DNA of 64,000 nt, taken from contig CALIZF010000018.1 in assembly GCA_938028765.1 (NCBI GenBank), positions 1 to 64,000 of the forward strand, in the 5' to 3' direction. This document shows, piece after piece, positions 35,109 to 45,189 of this stretch. The notes beneath the pieces were generated by a model that searched no databases, had not been told where the DNA came from, and saw only the letters and a program-made list of their open reading frames with translations. The first letter of the stretch is position 1. Every line of letters begins with the position of its first letter. Source of the DNA: an uncultured Paracoccaceae bacterium (GTDB lineage: Bacteria; Pseudomonadota; Alphaproteobacteria; Rhodobacterales; Rhodobacteraceae). The position numbers and the translations under genes were made by a program.

Positions 35109-36359
35109 ATGCGTTATTCCGGATGGCAGGTCTTCCGGCAGGGGCTGACGGGCAACCGCGGCTGGCAACCGGCATGGCGCGAACCCGAACCGCGGCGGGA
35201 CTACGATACCGTCATCATCGGCGGCGGCGGGCACGGCCTGTCAACCGCCTACTACCTTGCGAAGAACCACGGCATCACCGATGTCGCGGTGCTGGAGCGC
35301 GGCCTGATCGGGCAAGGCAACGTCGGGCGCAACACCACCATCGTGCGCGCCAACTACTTCCTGCCCGGCAACCAGGAGTTCTATTCCCATTCGCTGAAGC
35401 TGTGGGAGGGGCTCGAGGCCGAGCTGAACTACAACGTCATGCATTCGCAGCGCGGCCTCATCAACCTGTTCCACTCGGACGGCCAGCGCGACGCCTTTGC
35501 CCGGCGGGGCAACGCGATGCACTTCCAGGGCGACGACGCCATCCTGCTCGACCGCGAGGGGGTGCGGCGGCACCTTCCCTACCTCGATTTCGAGCAGACG
35601 CGGTTCCCGATCTACGGCGGGCTTCTGCACCCCCGCGGCGGGACGGCGCGGCACGACGCGGTCGCCTGGGGCTATGCCCGCGGCGCCGACCGGCAGGGGG
35701 TGGACCTGATCCAGCACTGCGAAGTGACCGGCATCGACATCCGCGACGGCCGCGTCACCGGCGTTCAGACGACCCGCGGCCCGATCCGCGCGCGCCGCGT
35801 CGGCATCGTCGTGGCGGGCCGGTCGGGGCAGGTGGCGGCGATGGCGGGGATGCGCCTGCCGATCGAAAGCCACATCCTGCAGGCCTTCGTCACCGAGGGG
35901 CTGAAGCCCTTGATCCATCATGTCGTCAGCTTCGGGATGGGGCATTTCTACATCAGCCAGTCCGACAAGGGCGGGCTTGTCTTCGGCGGTGACCTCGACT
36001 TCTACGCCTCCTACGCGGCGCGGGGAAACCTGCCGATGGTGGAGCATGTGATGGAGGCGGGGATGGCGCTGATGCCGATGATCGGCCGGGCGCGCGTCCT
36101 GCGCAGCTGGGGGGGCATCATGGACATGACGCCCGACGGCAGCCCGATCATCGACCGGACGCCGGTCGAGGGCCTGTTTCTCGATGCGGGCTGGAACTAC
36201 GGCGGGTTCAAGGCCGTGCCGGCCTCGGGCTGGTGCATGGCGCATCTGATGGCCACGGGCGAGAGCCACCCCGTCGCCCGCCGCTTCCGCCTCGACCGGT
36301 TCCGGACCGGCCACGTCATCGACGAGGAAGGCACGGGCAGCCAGCACAACCTGCACTGA
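35109..36359 (+). CDS. soxB: Sarcosine oxidase beta subunit
   Basis: SoxB is the 416-residue subunit that carries the site of sarcosine oxidation in the heterotetrameric enzyme: sarcosine, tetrahydrofolate and O2 give glycine, methylene-tetrahydrofolate and H2O2. The FAD motif IIGGGGHGLSTAYYLA is at about 35-50. H182 in RGGTARHDAVAW is near where the covalent flavin histidine of characterised beta subunits is expected. SWGGIMDMTPDGSP and NYGGFKAVPASG match the family. It is first in soxBDAG, with GGAGCAGG before the ATG. Confidence 0.96.
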   Translation: MRYSGWQVFRQGLTGNRGWQPAWREPEPRRDYDTVIIGGGGHGLSTAYYLAKNHGITDVAVLERGLIGQGNVGRNTTIVRANYFLPGNQEFYSHSLKLWEGLEAELNYNVMHSQRGLINLFHSDGQRDAFARRGNAMHFQGDDAILLDREGVRRHLPYLDFEQTRFPIYGGLLHPRGGTARHDAVAWGYARGADRQGVDLIQHCEVTGIDIRDGRVTGVQTTRGPIRARRVGIVVAGRSGQVAAMAGMRLPIESHILQAFVTEGLKPLIHHVVSFGMGHFYISQSDKGGLVFGGDLDFYASYAARGNLPMVEHVMEAGMALMPMIGRARVLRSWGGIMDMTPDGSPIIDRTPVEGLFLDAGWNYGGFKAVPASGWCMAHLMATGESHPVARRFRLDRFRTGHVIDEEGTGSQHNLH

Positions 36360-36456
36360 CGATGGCTGCCGCGCCCGCTCGCACCGAGCCCCTCCACCCT
36401 CCCCGCCCCACCGGGGCGACGGGAAGGAGGTGGCCGGTCCTCATCCTGGAGTATCC

Positions 36457-36768
36457 ATGCGCCTGACCTGTCCGCTCTGCGGCCCCCGCGACCGTCGCGA
36501 GTTCACCTACTACGGGTCGGACGATTACCTGCGCCGACCGGCGCTGGATGCGCCGGCAGAGGACTGGGACGCATACCTGCACCTGCGCGACAACCCCGCC
36601 GGGCCGACCCGCGATCTCTGGTATCACGATCCCTGCCAGTCCTGGCTTGCCGTCCGGCGCGACACCGTCACCCATGCCGTCCATTCGGTCGAGGCGCTGG
36701 ACCCCCCGCCCGCCCCGGCGCCCGCTGCCGCGACCCCGGCGCCGAAGCGCCGGCGGAGGTCCGCATGA
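36457..36768 (+). CDS. soxD: Sarcosine oxidase delta subunit
   Basis: The 103-residue delta subunit stabilises the heterotetramer and binds zinc. C5 and C8 (CPLCG), with histidine and cysteine in LWYHDPCQSW, are the expected zinc ligands. A proline/alanine-rich, then basic, tail follows (PKRRRRSA). The ATG at 36457 is chosen over an earlier in-frame codon because it begins the conserved part. It overlaps soxA by four bases. Confidence 0.95.
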   Translation: MRLTCPLCGPRDRREFTYYGSDDYLRRPALDAPAEDWDAYLHLRDNPAGPTRDLWYHDPCQSWLAVRRDTVTHAVHSVEALDPPPAPAPAAATPAPKRRRRSA

Positions 36769-39695
36769 CCGGGTTCCGCCTTCCCGCCGGCGGTCTGATC
36801 GACCGTGCGGCGCGGCTTCGCTTCACCTTCGACGGCGCGAACGTCCCCGCGCATCCGGGCGATACCGTCGCCTCGGCGCTGATCGCGGCCGGGCACCGGG
36901 TGGTCGCGCGGTCGTTCAAGTATCACCGCCCGCGCGGCATCGCGTCGGCCGGGTCGGAGGAGCCGAACGCGCTCGTCACCGTTGTCGAGAAGGGCCAGCA
37001 GACGCCGAACGTCCGCGCCACCGTGCAGGAGGCCTTCGAGGGCCTGCGCGTCGAAAGCCAGAACCGCTGGCCCTCGCTGCGGCTCGACCTTCTCGCGGTG
37101 AACGACCTTGCCGCGCCCTTCATCGGCGCGGGCTTCTACTACAAGACCTTCATGTGGCCCCCGGCCTGGTGGGAACGCCTCTACGAGCCCCTGATCCGCC
37201 GGGCAGCCGGCCTTGGCGCGCTGTCGGGGCGGCACGACACCGCCGAATACGAAAAGGCCTGGGCGTTCTGCGACCTCCTCGTGATCGGCGCGGGGCCGGC
37301 GGGGCTGGTCGCCGCGCTGGCGGCAGGGCGCGCCGGGGCGGACGTGATCCTCGCGGACGAGGATTTCCGCATGGGCGGCCGGCTGCTGGCCGACCGCACC
37401 GAGGTGGACGGTCGGCCGGGCCCGGACTGGGCCGATGCGGTGCTGGCCGAACTGGCGGCGATGCCGAATGTCCGTCTGATGCCGCGCACGACCGTCACCG
37501 GGGCCTATGATCACGGGGTCTACGGCGCGCTCGAGCGGGTGGCGCTGCACCTCGCGGACCCCGCAGGGCGCCCGCGCGAGGCCTTCTGGCGGATCGTCGC
37601 CCGGCGCGCGATCCTGGCCGCCGGGGCGCTGGAGCGCCCCGTCGCCTTCCCGATGAACGACCGGCCCGGCATCATGACGGCGGGCGCGGTGCGCGCCTAT
37701 GTCAACCGCTGGGGCGTGGCGCCGGGGCGGCGGGTGGCGGTGTTCGGCAACAACGACAGCGCGCACGCCACCGCGCTGGCGCTGCGCGCGGCGGGGGTCG
37801 AGGTGGCGGCGGTGATCGACAGCCGGCCGGATGCCGCGATCCCCGACGGCTTCCGCGCCTTCCGCGGCGCGGTCGTCACCGGGACGAAGGGCCGCCGCGG
37901 CCTGCGCGCGATCGCCCTGCAGACCGACCGCGGCGCGATCGGGGTCGAGGCCGATTGCCTTGCCGTGTCGGGGGGATGGAACCCGACGCTGCACCTGACC
38001 TGCCACCTCGGCGCGCGCCCGGTCTGGGACGCGGGCATCGCCGCCTTCGTGCCGCGCGACGGCGCCGTGCCCGGCCTTGCGCCCGCCGGTGCCTGTCGCG
38101 GGCTGTTCTCGACCGCCGACTGCCTGCGCGACGGCCTTGCCGCCGCCGCCGCCGCACTGGCCGACCTTGGCCTGACGCCCCCGGCGATGGCGGCCCCGCA
38201 GGCGGCCGACGATGCCGGCGGCATCAGCCCCCTGTGGGAGGTGAAGGGCAGTGGCCGCGCCTGGCTGGACCTCGGCAACGACGTGACGACCAAGGACGTC
38301 CGGCTGGCAGCCGCCGAAGGCTACGGTGCGGCCGAGCACATGAAGCGCTACACCACGCAGGGCATGGCGCCCGACCAGGGCCGCACCGCGAACGCCGCCG
38401 CCATCGCCGTGCTGGCCGAGGCGACGGGGCGCGGGATCGCGGATACCGGCACCACCACCTACCGCCCGCCCTTCACCCCCGTGCCGATCGCCGCCGTCGG
38501 TGCGGGCGGCCGGGCCGAGGGGTTCGCGCCGCAACGCTTCACCACCTCGGACGCCGCCAGCCGCGCCCGCGGCGCGCCGATGATCGAGGCGGGGCTGTGG
38601 TATCGCCCGTCCTACTTTCCCGCGCCCGGCGAGACGGGATGGCAAGCCGCCTGCGATCGCGAGGTGCGGATGGTGCGGTCCGCGGTCGGGGTGATCGACG
38701 TCAGCACCCTGGGCAAGATCGACGTGCAGGGGCCGGATGCGGGGGCGCTTCTGGACCTTCTCTACACCAACACGATGTCCACGCTGCCCGTGGGGCGCGT
38801 CCGCTACGGCCTGATGCTGCGCGAGGACGGCTTCGTGATGGACGACGGCACCTGCGCCCGTCTCGGCCCGCAGCACTTCCTGATCAGCACCACCACCGCC
38901 GCGGCGGGGCAGGTGATGCGCCATCTCGATTTCGTCCAGCAGGCGCACCTGCCCGGCCGCGCCGTGCGCGCCATCAGCACGACCGAACACTGGGCGCAGT
39001 TCGCCGTCGCGGGGCCGCGCGCACGCGACCTGATCCGCAGCCTCGTCGATGCCATGCCCGACCTGCCGTTCATGGGTTGCGCGCCGGTGACGGTAATGGG
39101 CGTCGGGGCGCGGCTCTTCCGCATCTCGTTCTCGGGCGAACTCGGTTACGAAATCGCCGTGCCCGCGCGCTATGGGGCGGCGCTCTGGCGCGATCTCGTG
39201 GCCCGGGCCGAGACGCTCGGCGGCGGACCCTACGGGATGGAGGCGCTGAACGTCCTGCGGATCGAGAAGGGCTTTGTCACCCACGCCGAGATCCACGGCC
39301 GCACCACCGCCTTCGACATCGGGATGCAGGGGATGATCAGCGCGAAGAAGGACTGCATCGGCAAGGCCGCGTCGCAGCGGCCCGGCCTGACCGGACCGGA
39401 CCGGCAGCAACTGGTGGGTCTGCGCCCGGTGCGGGCGGGCGATCGGCTGACCGCGGGCGCGCACCTCTTCGCGCCGGGCGAGCCGCTGACGGCCGCGAAC
39501 AGCCAGGGCTATGTCACCTCGGTCGGCCCTTCGCCCACGGTGGGGTCGTGGATCGGGCTGGGCTTCCTGACGAACGGCCGCGCGCGGGTGGGCGAGATGG
39601 TGCGGCTGGTCGACCGGCTGCGCCGCCTCGACCTGCTGGCGGAGGTGTGCCCGCCCTGTTTCGTGGACCCGGACGGAGGGCGGATGCGTGGCTGA
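36765..39695 (+). CDS. soxA: Sarcosine oxidase alpha subunit
   Basis: The 976-residue alpha subunit holds NAD and tetrahydrofolate sites. An N-terminal 2Fe-2S-like fold without cysteine cluster (PAHPGDTVASALIAAG) is followed by a pyridine-nucleotide domain (LVIGAGPAGLVAALAAGRAG, from about 170) and a GcvT-like aminomethyltransferase domain (about 590-960; VIDVSTLGKIDVQGPDAG, FRISFSGELGYEI). The last domain transfers the one-carbon unit to tetrahydrofolate. The reading frame is intact and of normal length; its end overlaps soxG by eight bases. Confidence 0.97.
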   Translation: MTGFRLPAGGLIDRAARLRFTFDGANVPAHPGDTVASALIAAGHRVVARSFKYHRPRGIASAGSEEPNALVTVVEKGQQTPNVRATVQEAFEGLRVESQNRWPSLRLDLLAVNDLAAPFIGAGFYYKTFMWPPAWWERLYEPLIRRAAGLGALSGRHDTAEYEKAWAFCDLLVIGAGPAGLVAALAAGRAGADVILADEDFRMGGRLLADRTEVDGRPGPDWADAVLAELAAMPNVRLMPRTTVTGAYDHGVYGALERVALHLADPAGRPREAFWRIVARRAILAAGALERPVAFPMNDRPGIMTAGAVRAYVNRWGVAPGRRVAVFGNNDSAHATALALRAAGVEVAAVIDSRPDAAIPDGFRAFRGAVVTGTKGRRGLRAIALQTDRGAIGVEADCLAVSGGWNPTLHLTCHLGARPVWDAGIAAFVPRDGAVPGLAPAGACRGLFSTADCLRDGLAAAAAALADLGLTPPAMAAPQAADDAGGISPLWEVKGSGRAWLDLGNDVTTKDVRLAAAEGYGAAEHMKRYTTQGMAPDQGRTANAAAIAVLAEATGRGIADTGTTTYRPPFTPVPIAAVGAGGRAEGFAPQRFTTSDAASRARGAPMIEAGLWYRPSYFPAPGETGWQAACDREVRMVRSAVGVIDVSTLGKIDVQGPDAGALLDLLYTNTMSTLPVGRVRYGLMLREDGFVMDDGTCARLGPQHFLISTTTAAAGQVMRHLDFVQQAHLPGRAVRAISTTEHWAQFAVAGPRARDLIRSLVDAMPDLPFMGCAPVTVMGVGARLFRISFSGELGYEIAVPARYGAALWRDLVARAETLGGGPYGMEALNVLRIEKGFVTHAEIHGRTTAFDIGMQGMISAKKDCIGKAASQRPGLTGPDRQQLVGLRPVRAGDRLTAGAHLFAPGEPLTAANSQGYVTSVGPSPTVGSWIGLGFLTNGRARVGEMVRLVDRLRRLDLLAEVCPPCFVDPDGGRMRG

Positions 39696-40224
39696 GCTGA
39701 TTGCAACCACCCCCTGCGATGGCCTTGGCCTGCCGCTGGCCGCGGGCGGCGCGGCGCTGGACGAATGGCTGCCCGGAGGGATCTGGTCGATCGCGCCCTA
39801 TGGCGAGGGGCCGCAGGTGGCACAGGCCCTGGTGCCCCTCGGCCTCGCGTGGCCCGAACCGGGCCGGATGACGCAGGCGGGCGGCGCGCGTCTGGCCTTC
39901 GCGGGACGCGGGACGGCCTTCCTGATCGGTGCCGCGGCGCCCGATTTCGACGGCGCCGCCGCGGTCACCGACCAGTCCGACGGCTGGGCGGGGCTGCGCC
40001 TGACCGGCCCTGCCGCCGCCGAGGTGCTGGCGCGGCTGGTCCCGCTCGACCTGCGCCCCGCGGCTTTTCCGGAGGGGTCGGCGGTGCGCACGGTGCTGAA
40101 CCACATGCCCCTGTGCCTGATGCGCGCGGCCGAGGGGTTCGAGCTTCTGGTGTTCCGCTCGATGGCTCGCACGGCGGTGCACGAAGTCGCCGCGGCGATG
40201 GCGCGCGTCGCGGCCCGGAGCTGA
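39688..40224 (+). CDS. soxG: Sarcosine oxidase gamma subunit
   Basis: This 178-residue subunit begins with GTG inside the soxA 3' end, which implies translational coupling. It is related to the GcvT fold at low similarity (DQSDGWAGLRLTGPAAAEVLARLVPLDLRP) and ends FRSMARTAVHEVAAAM, both typical of SoxG. It has no catalytic site of its own and completes the heterotetramer. The order beta-delta-alpha-gamma is the standard one. Confidence 0.94.
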   Translation: MAELIATTPCDGLGLPLAAGGAALDEWLPGGIWSIAPYGEGPQVAQALVPLGLAWPEPGRMTQAGGARLAFAGRGTAFLIGAAAPDFDGAAAVTDQSDGWAGLRLTGPAAAEVLARLVPLDLRPAAFPEGSAVRTVLNHMPLCLMRAAEGFELLVFRSMARTAVHEVAAAMARVAARS

Positions 40225-40230
40225 GGGACA

Positions 40231-40674
40231 TCAGGCCCTTGCAAGCTCCTGGCGGACGAAGTCGGCGATCTGCGCTGCCGGCCGCGCCCCGGTCAGCCGA
40301 CCGACCTCGCGCCCGCCGCGGTAGAGCACCAGCGCCGGGATCCCGCGAATGCCCGCGCGCGCCGCGACCTCGGGGTGGTCCTCGGTGTTGAGCTTGGCAA
40401 GGCGGACGGCGGGTGCCAGTGCCCGGGCGGCCTTCTCGAACTCGGGCGCCATCATCCGGCAGGGGCCGCACCAGGGCGCCCAGTAGTCGATCAGGATCGG
40501 CAGGCCGTCGCGCGCCACCGCATTGTCGTGCGTGGCGGCGTCGAGCTCGTGCACGCGCCCATCAGCGAGTGGCGCCCCGCAGGCGCCGCACTTCGGCCCG
40601 GCCCCCAGGCGGTCGGCCGGGATCCGGTTCGTCCGCCCGCAGGCGGTGCAGGTCAGGGTGATGCCGTCGGTCAT
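40231..40674 (-). CDS. trxC: Thioredoxin 2 (zinc-ribbon thioredoxin)
   Basis: This 147-residue protein has an N-terminal zinc ribbon with two CxxC pairs (CTACGR; CGACGA) followed by a thioredoxin fold with active site WCGPC. Thioredoxin 2 reduces disulfides, often under oxidative stress, and is heat- and oxidation-tolerant because of the zinc. It is convergent with soxG, six bases from its stop; H2O2 from sarcosine oxidase is a possible reason for the neighbourhood, though this is inference. The ATG at 40674 is the natural start. Confidence 0.95.
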   Translation of the reverse strand: MTDGITLTCTACGRTNRIPADRLGAGPKCGACGAPLADGRVHELDAATHDNAVARDGLPILIDYWAPWCGPCRMMAPEFEKAARALAPAVRLAKLNTEDHPEVAARAGIRGIPALVLYRGGREVGRLTGARPAAQIADFVRQELARA

Positions 40675-40686
40675 GGCGGGATCCAC

Positions 40687-40708
40687 ATATTCGCGTTTAC
40701 GCATATAT
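40687..40708 (-). promoter_or_regulatory. AT-rich dyad upstream of trxC, candidate operator
   Basis: ATAT-N2-GCGT-TT-ACGC-N2-ATAT is a 22-base dyad in which 8 of 11 pairs match, lying 13 bases before the trxC ATG in strikingly AT-rich sequence. The spacing suits a repressor overlapping the promoter/leader. The partial ATgC-N8-GAAT inside is reminiscent of ArsR-type sulfide/redox repressor sites (SqrR/BigR), but this is a weak resemblance. Confidence 0.4.
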
Positions 40709-40971
40709 TGGGGACGAACCGTCTCGGTGCAAGGATCCCGCTGCGATCGAACTGGTCCGCTTCCGCGACCTGGCCGGCGGCTGTCCGGTTGCGCTGCGCA
40801 ACGTCCGGCCGGACGCGGCGATGCGGCGGCAGGGAACCATCCGCGCGCCTCCCGGCAAAGTGGCGCGCCGTGCCCGAGGGCTGGCGCCTCGAGGCACCGG
40901 CATCGACCCGCACGACCCGCCGCGCCGCTGATGGCGGTGACGACGGCGCGGCGGTGTCGCTGTCCCGCCGT

Positions 40972-41426
40972 TCAGGTGCCGGTCGGCGCGGCCGGTCGCG
41001 GTGCCGGCCAACGCGAGAAAGGCCCGTTCCCCAGCATCAGGATCTGGAACTGGTTGAACATCAGCCTGTCGAGCGGCGACGCCCAGTCGGCGTCAAGGAG
41101 CACGCCGGACACGATCAGCGCCGCCCCCGCCCCCCGCGACCCGGGCGGCCAGATCGCCGTGACTGCCGCGAAGGAATCCGCCGGCAATGAGAAGGATGCC
41201 GGCCGCGATCTCGCTAGCAGCGGCGAGCATCCCGAGCGCGACCGGGACGCCGAAGCCGGCCGCCTCGGCCGCCGAGATCGGGAAACTTGTCGCAGCCGTA
41301 ACGCAGAAGCACGCCGGCAAGCGGCCGACGGATCAGCCAGTGGGTAAAGGACAGGCGCGGCAGCGCGCGCGACGCACGGTCGAAGGCGGACGTCGCGCGG
41401 TCGATGGCGTCGAAGGTCTGGGCTAT
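40972..41426 (-). pseudogene. DoxX-like membrane protein, decayed
   Basis: Three frames together give a recognisable DoxX-type membrane protein. From 41426 one frame reads AQTFDAIDRATSAFDRASRA then LLRYGCDKFPDL; a second frame continues AAGFGVPVALGMLAAASEIA and GILLIAGGF; a third ends LIVSGVLLDADWASP and FQILMLGNGPFSRW, stopping at 40972. Two frameshifts lie near 41285 and in the G-run near 41140. At the expected start, behind GGAG, the codon is ATA (41424-41426) rather than ATG. DoxX proteins are small membrane proteins associated with redox and sulfur metabolism. A functional protein from this locus is unlikely. Confidence 0.6.
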
Positions 41427-41545
41427 GGGGCACTCCGTTCGGAAACCGTTCGGTGGGCTTCATGGGCGCCCCGCCGTGCGGGTTTACCCACGGGCGGTCG
41501 CATCGCGATAACGCTTTCGCGGCCCTCGCGTCAGCAGCGGTGCCC

Positions 41546-44386
41546 CTATTCGGCCGCCTCGGCGTAGGACCCGAGCGGCGGGCAGGTGCAGACTAGGTTG
41601 CGATCGCCATAGGCGTTGTCCACCCGGCCCACGGGGGGCCAATACTTGTCCACCCGGAAGGCCCCGGGCGGGAAGCAGCCCTGTTCGCGCGGATACTTGC
41701 GCATCCAGTCCGCCACCAGATCCTCGACCGTGTGTGGCGCGTGGCGCAGGGGGCTGTCTTCGGCCGCGATCTCGCCCGCCTCGATCGCCGCGATTTCCGA
41801 CCGGATCGCCAGCAGGGCGGTCACGAAGCGGTCGATCTCGGCCTTGGTCTCGCTTTCGGTCGGCTCCACCATAAGGGTGCCGGCCACCGGCCACGACATG
41901 GTGGGTGCGTGGAAGCCGTTGTCGATCAGGCGCTTGGCGATGTCGTCCACGGTGACGCCATGCGCGGCGAAGGGGCGCGTGTCGAGGATGCATTCGTGCG
42001 CCACCCGGCCCTTGTTGCCCATGAAGAGGATCGGGTAGGCCCCGCGCAGGCGCGCGGCGATATAGTTGGCGTTCAGGATCGCCACCCGCGTCGCCTGCGT
42101 CAGCCCCGCGCCGCCCATCATCAGGCAATAGGCCCACGAGATCAGCAGGATCGAGGCCGACCCGTAGGGCGCTGCCGACACCGCGCCAGCTTCGCCCGTC
42201 TGCGGGTCGGCGGGCAGGTGCGGGGCAAGGTGCGCGCGCACGCCGATCGGCCCCATGCCGGGCCCGCCGCCGCCGTGCGGGATGGCGAAGGTCTTGTGCA
42301 GGTTCAGGTGGCTCACGTCCGCCCCGATCTCGCCGGGTTTGACGAGTCCCACGAGCGCGTTCATGTTCGCCCCGTCGAGATAGACCTGCCCGCCGTGGTC
42401 GTGGGTGATGCGGCAGATCTCGCGCACCGTTTCCTCGAACACGCCGTGCGTGGAAGGGTAGGTGATCATGCAGGCCGCCAGACGGTCGCCGGCCTGCGCA
42501 GCCTTGGCGCGGAAATCCTCGAGGTCCACGTCGCCGTTCGGCGCAGTGCCGACCACCACCACCCTCATCCCCGCCATCTGCGCCGACGCGGGGTTGGTGC
42601 CGTGCGCCGAAACCGGGATGAGACAGATGTCGCGGTGCCCCTCGCCCCGCGCCCTGTGATACGCCCGGATCGTCATCAGCCCCGCGTATTCCCCCTGCGC
42701 GCCGGAATTCGGCTGCATCGAGAAGGCGTCGTAACCGGTGATCTCGCACAGCTTGGCCGACAGATCCGCGATCGCCTCGCGGTATCCGGCGGCCTGGTCG
42801 GCGGGCGCGAAGGGATGCAGGCTGGCGAACTCGGGCCAGGTGACGGGCATCATCTCGGCGGCTGCGTTCAGCTTCATCGTGCAGGACCCCAGGGGGATCA
42901 TCGCCCGGTCGAGCGCGAGGTCGCGGTCGCTGAGGCGGCGCATGTAGCGCATCATCTCGGATTCCGCCCGGTTCATGTGGAACACGGGATGGGTGAGATA
43001 GTCGGTCTGCCTGATCAGGGCGTCGGGAAAGCCGATGGTCGCCCGGTGGGGCGGCACGCCCTCGATCCCAAAGGCGCGCAGCACGCGCACCAGCACCTGG
43101 TCGTCCGTGGTCTCGTCCAGGCTGATGCCCACGCGGTCGTTGCCGACCTTGCGGAAGTTCAGCCCCTCGGCCCGCGCGGCGGCAAGGATGCCGGCCTGCC
43201 CGACGCCCACCTCGACGGTGATCGTGTCGAAGAACGCCTTCGGCGAGACCTTTGCCCCCGCCGCCTTCAGCGCGCGGGCAAGGCGCACGGTCAGGAAATG
43301 CACCCGTTCGGCGATGGCGCGCAGGCCCTTCGGCCCGTGGAACACTGCATAGAAGCTTGCCATGACCGCCAGGAGCGACTGTGCGGTGCAGACGTTCGAG
43401 GTCGCCTTTTCCCGCCGGATGTGCTGTTCGCGGGTCTGGAGGCTCAGCCGGTAGGCCTTGTTGCCCCGCGCGTCGATGGAAACCCCGACGATCCGCCCCG
43501 GCATCTGGCGCTTGAAGTCATCCTTGCAGGCCATGAAGGCCGCATGCGGCCCGCCGTAGCCCATCGGCACCCCGAACCGCTGCGACGAGCCGATGGCGAT
43601 GTCGGCCCCCATGGCGCCGGGTTCCTTCAGCATCGTCAGCGCCAGAAGGTCGGTCGCCATCACCGCGATCGCCTTCGCGGCATGGAGGCGCGCGATGACC
43701 TCGGTGAAGTCGGTCACGTGCCCGTAGGTGCCGGGATACTGGAAGATCGCGCCGAACACCTGTGCCGGGTCGAGGTCGGCCGCGGGATCGCCGACCGTCA
43801 GCGGGATGCCGAGCGGCTCGGCCCGCGTGCGCAAGACCGCGATCGTCTGCGGGTGGCAGTTGCGATCAACGAAGAACCCCGCCGCCTTCGACTTCGCGAC
43901 GCGCTGCGCCATCACCATCGCTTCGGCCGCGGCCGTGGCCTCGTCGAGCAGGCTCGCGTTGGCGACGTCGAGGCCCGTCAGGTCGCAGACCATCGTCTGG
44001 TAGTTCAAGAGCGCCTCGAGCCTGCCTTGCGCGATCTCGGGCTGATAGGGCGTGTAGGCGGTATACCAGGCGGGATTTTCCAGGATGTTGCGCTGGATCG
44101 CCGGCGGCGTGACGGTGCCGTAGTAGCCTTGCCCGATCAGGCTGGTCATGACCCGGTTCTTCGACGCGACCGCGCGCATCCGCGCCAGCAGCTCGTGTTC
44201 GGCAAGTGCAGGCCAGGACAGCGGCGCCTTCTGGCGGATGCTGGCCGGCACCGTCTCGTCGATCAGCGCATCGAGTGTCGGCGCACCGACGACCTTGAGC
44301 ATCGCCTCCATCTCGGCCGGGCTGGGGCCGATGTGGCGGCGGTTGGCGAAATCGTAAGGGTCATAGGCGACGGGGGTATAGGGCAT
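41546..44386 (-). CDS. gcvP: Glycine dehydrogenase (decarboxylating), P-protein
   Basis: The 946-residue fused P-protein binds pyridoxal phosphate, decarboxylates glycine and passes the aminomethyl group to lipoyl-GcvH. Both halves are present (RRHIGPS and [10 protein letters not shown] at the start; [13 protein letters not shown] in the middle; PLP lysine in [18 protein letters not shown]-terminal NLVCTCPPL). The ATG at 44386 begins the conserved N-terminus. It is last in the gcvT-gcvH-ridA-gcvP operon, under the riboswitch upstream of gcvT. Confidence 0.98.
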   Translation of the reverse strand: MPYTPVAYDPYDFANRRHIGPSPAEMEAMLKVVGAPTLDALIDETVPASIRQKAPLSWPALAEHELLARMRAVASKNRVMTSLIGQGYYGTVTPPAIQRNILENPAWYTAYTPYQPEIAQGRLEALLNYQTMVCDLTGLDVANASLLDEATAAAEAMVMAQRVAKSKAAGFFVDRNCHPQTIAVLRTRAEPLGIPLTVGDPAADLDPAQVFGAIFQYPGTYGHVTDFTEVIARLHAAKAIAVMATDLLALTMLKEPGAMGADIAIGSSQRFGVPMGYGGPHAAFMACKDDFKRQMPGRIVGVSIDARGNKAYRLSLQTREQHIRREKATSNVCTAQSLLAVMASFYAVFHGPKGLRAIAERVHFLTVRLARALKAAGAKVSPKAFFDTITVEVGVGQAGILAAARAEGLNFRKVGNDRVGISLDETTDDQVLVRVLRAFGIEGVPPHRATIGFPDALIRQTDYLTHPVFHMNRAESEMMRYMRRLSDRDLALDRAMIPLGSCTMKLNAAAEMMPVTWPEFASLHPFAPADQAAGYREAIADLSAKLCEITGYDAFSMQPNSGAQGEYAGLMTIRAYHRARGEGHRDICLIPVSAHGTNPASAQMAGMRVVVVGTAPNGDVDLEDFRAKAAQAGDRLAACMITYPSTHGVFEETVREICRITHDHGGQVYLDGANMNALVGLVKPGEIGADVSHLNLHKTFAIPHGGGGPGMGPIGVRAHLAPHLPADPQTGEAGAVSAAPYGSASILLISWAYCLMMGGAGLTQATRVAILNANYIAARLRGAYPILFMGNKGRVAHECILDTRPFAAHGVTVDDIAKRLIDNGFHAPTMSWPVAGTLMVEPTESETKAEIDRFVTALLAIRSEIAAIEAGEIAAEDSPLRHAPHTVEDLVADWMRKYPREQGCFPPGAFRVDKYWPPVGRVDNAYGDRNLVCTCPPLGSYAEAAE

Positions 44387-44418
44387 GGCGTCCTGTTCCT
44401 GATGGCGCTGCGCCGCGG

Positions 44419-44799
44419 TCAGTCCGCGGCGACGGCTTCGATCTCGATCGTCCGGCGCGGATCGGCGAGGCCCGCGATGATCGTGCTGACGGCGATGCGG
44501 CGGCCGGCGAGCATCTCGTCGAAGACCGCAGCGCTTGCGCCGCGAGAGGCCCGGTCGGCGAGGATCACCGTCACCTTCACAAGGTTGTCCGGCGCCATCC
44601 CAGCCGGGGCGAGCTGCGCAAAGAGGTTGCGCCACACAAGCCGCGCCTGCGCATCGAATCCCTCGGCCGGCACCCAGTCGCCTTCGGTCGGGGTCAGCCC
44701 GCTCGTGAAGAGGAGCCGCCGCGCCCCGGTGATCTCGACCGCCTGCGCGAAGAAGGGCGAGGACGGCGCGTCGGCGGCGTCGATTGCGCGGACTTCCAT
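44419..44799 (-). CDS. RidA-family (YjgF/endoribonuclease L-PSP-like) protein
   Basis: This 126-residue protein is of the RidA superfamily, which hydrolyses reactive enamines/imines released by PLP enzymes and amine oxidations. It shows [43 protein letters not shown] and the arginine in RRIAVSTI, though it lacks the strict active-site IPYSQAV start of archetypal RidA, so it belongs to another subgroup. Its position between gcvH and gcvP, close to soxBDAG, suggests clearing imines formed during glycine and sarcosine turnover; this is inference. Confidence 0.85.
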   Translation of the reverse strand: MEVRAIDAADAPSSPFFAQAVEITGARRLLFTSGLTPTEGDWVPAEGFDAQARLVWRNLFAQLAPAGMAPDNLVKVTVILADRASRGASAAVFDEMLAGRRIAVSTIIAGLADPRRTIEIEAVAAD

Positions 44800-44822
44800 C
44801 GGGTTCCTCCCTACGGGCGCGG

Positions 44823-45182
44823 TCAGGCGATCAGGTCGGCGTATTCGTCCTCGTCCATGAACTCGTCGAGCGCGCCCATGTCCTCGATCCGCATCTTGAA
44901 GAACCAGGCCTCGCCGGTCGGGTCCTCGTTCACCAGCCCGGGGTTGTCCACGAGCTTCTCGTTGACCTCGACGATCTCGCCGTCGAGCGGCGCGAGAATG
45001 TCGGAGGCCGCCTTGACGCTTTCGATGACGCAGACCTCGTCGCCCTTCGTCACCATCGCCTCGACCTCGGGCAGCTCGACGAACACCACGTCGCCCAGCT
45101 GCCGGGCCGCGTGTTCGGTGATGCCGACGACGACCAGATCGCCCTCGACGCGCAGCCATTCGTGATCCTCGGTATACTTCAT
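44823..45182 (-). CDS. gcvH: Glycine cleavage system H protein
   Basis: This 119-residue lipoyl carrier shuttles the aminomethyl group between P, T and L proteins. The lipoylated lysine is K57 in [37 protein letters not shown] and WFFKMRIED are also typical. It lies seven bases after gcvT. Confidence 0.98.
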   Translation of the reverse strand: MKYTEDHEWLRVEGDLVVVGITEHAARQLGDVVFVELPEVEAMVTKGDEVCVIESVKAASDILAPLDGEIVEVNEKLVDNPGLVNEDPTGEAWFFKMRIEDMGALDEFMDEDEYADLIA

Positions 45183-45189
45183 GGTGTCC

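Noticed and set aside
36624-39710. Open frame of 1028 codons antisense to soxA
   Set aside because: It mirrors soxA codon structure in a high-GC genome, is rich in Arg/His/Gln and has no domain motif; soxA on the other strand is clear.
41732-44860. Open frame of 1042 codons antisense to gcvP
   Set aside because: Same compositional artefact; gcvP is complete on the minus strand.
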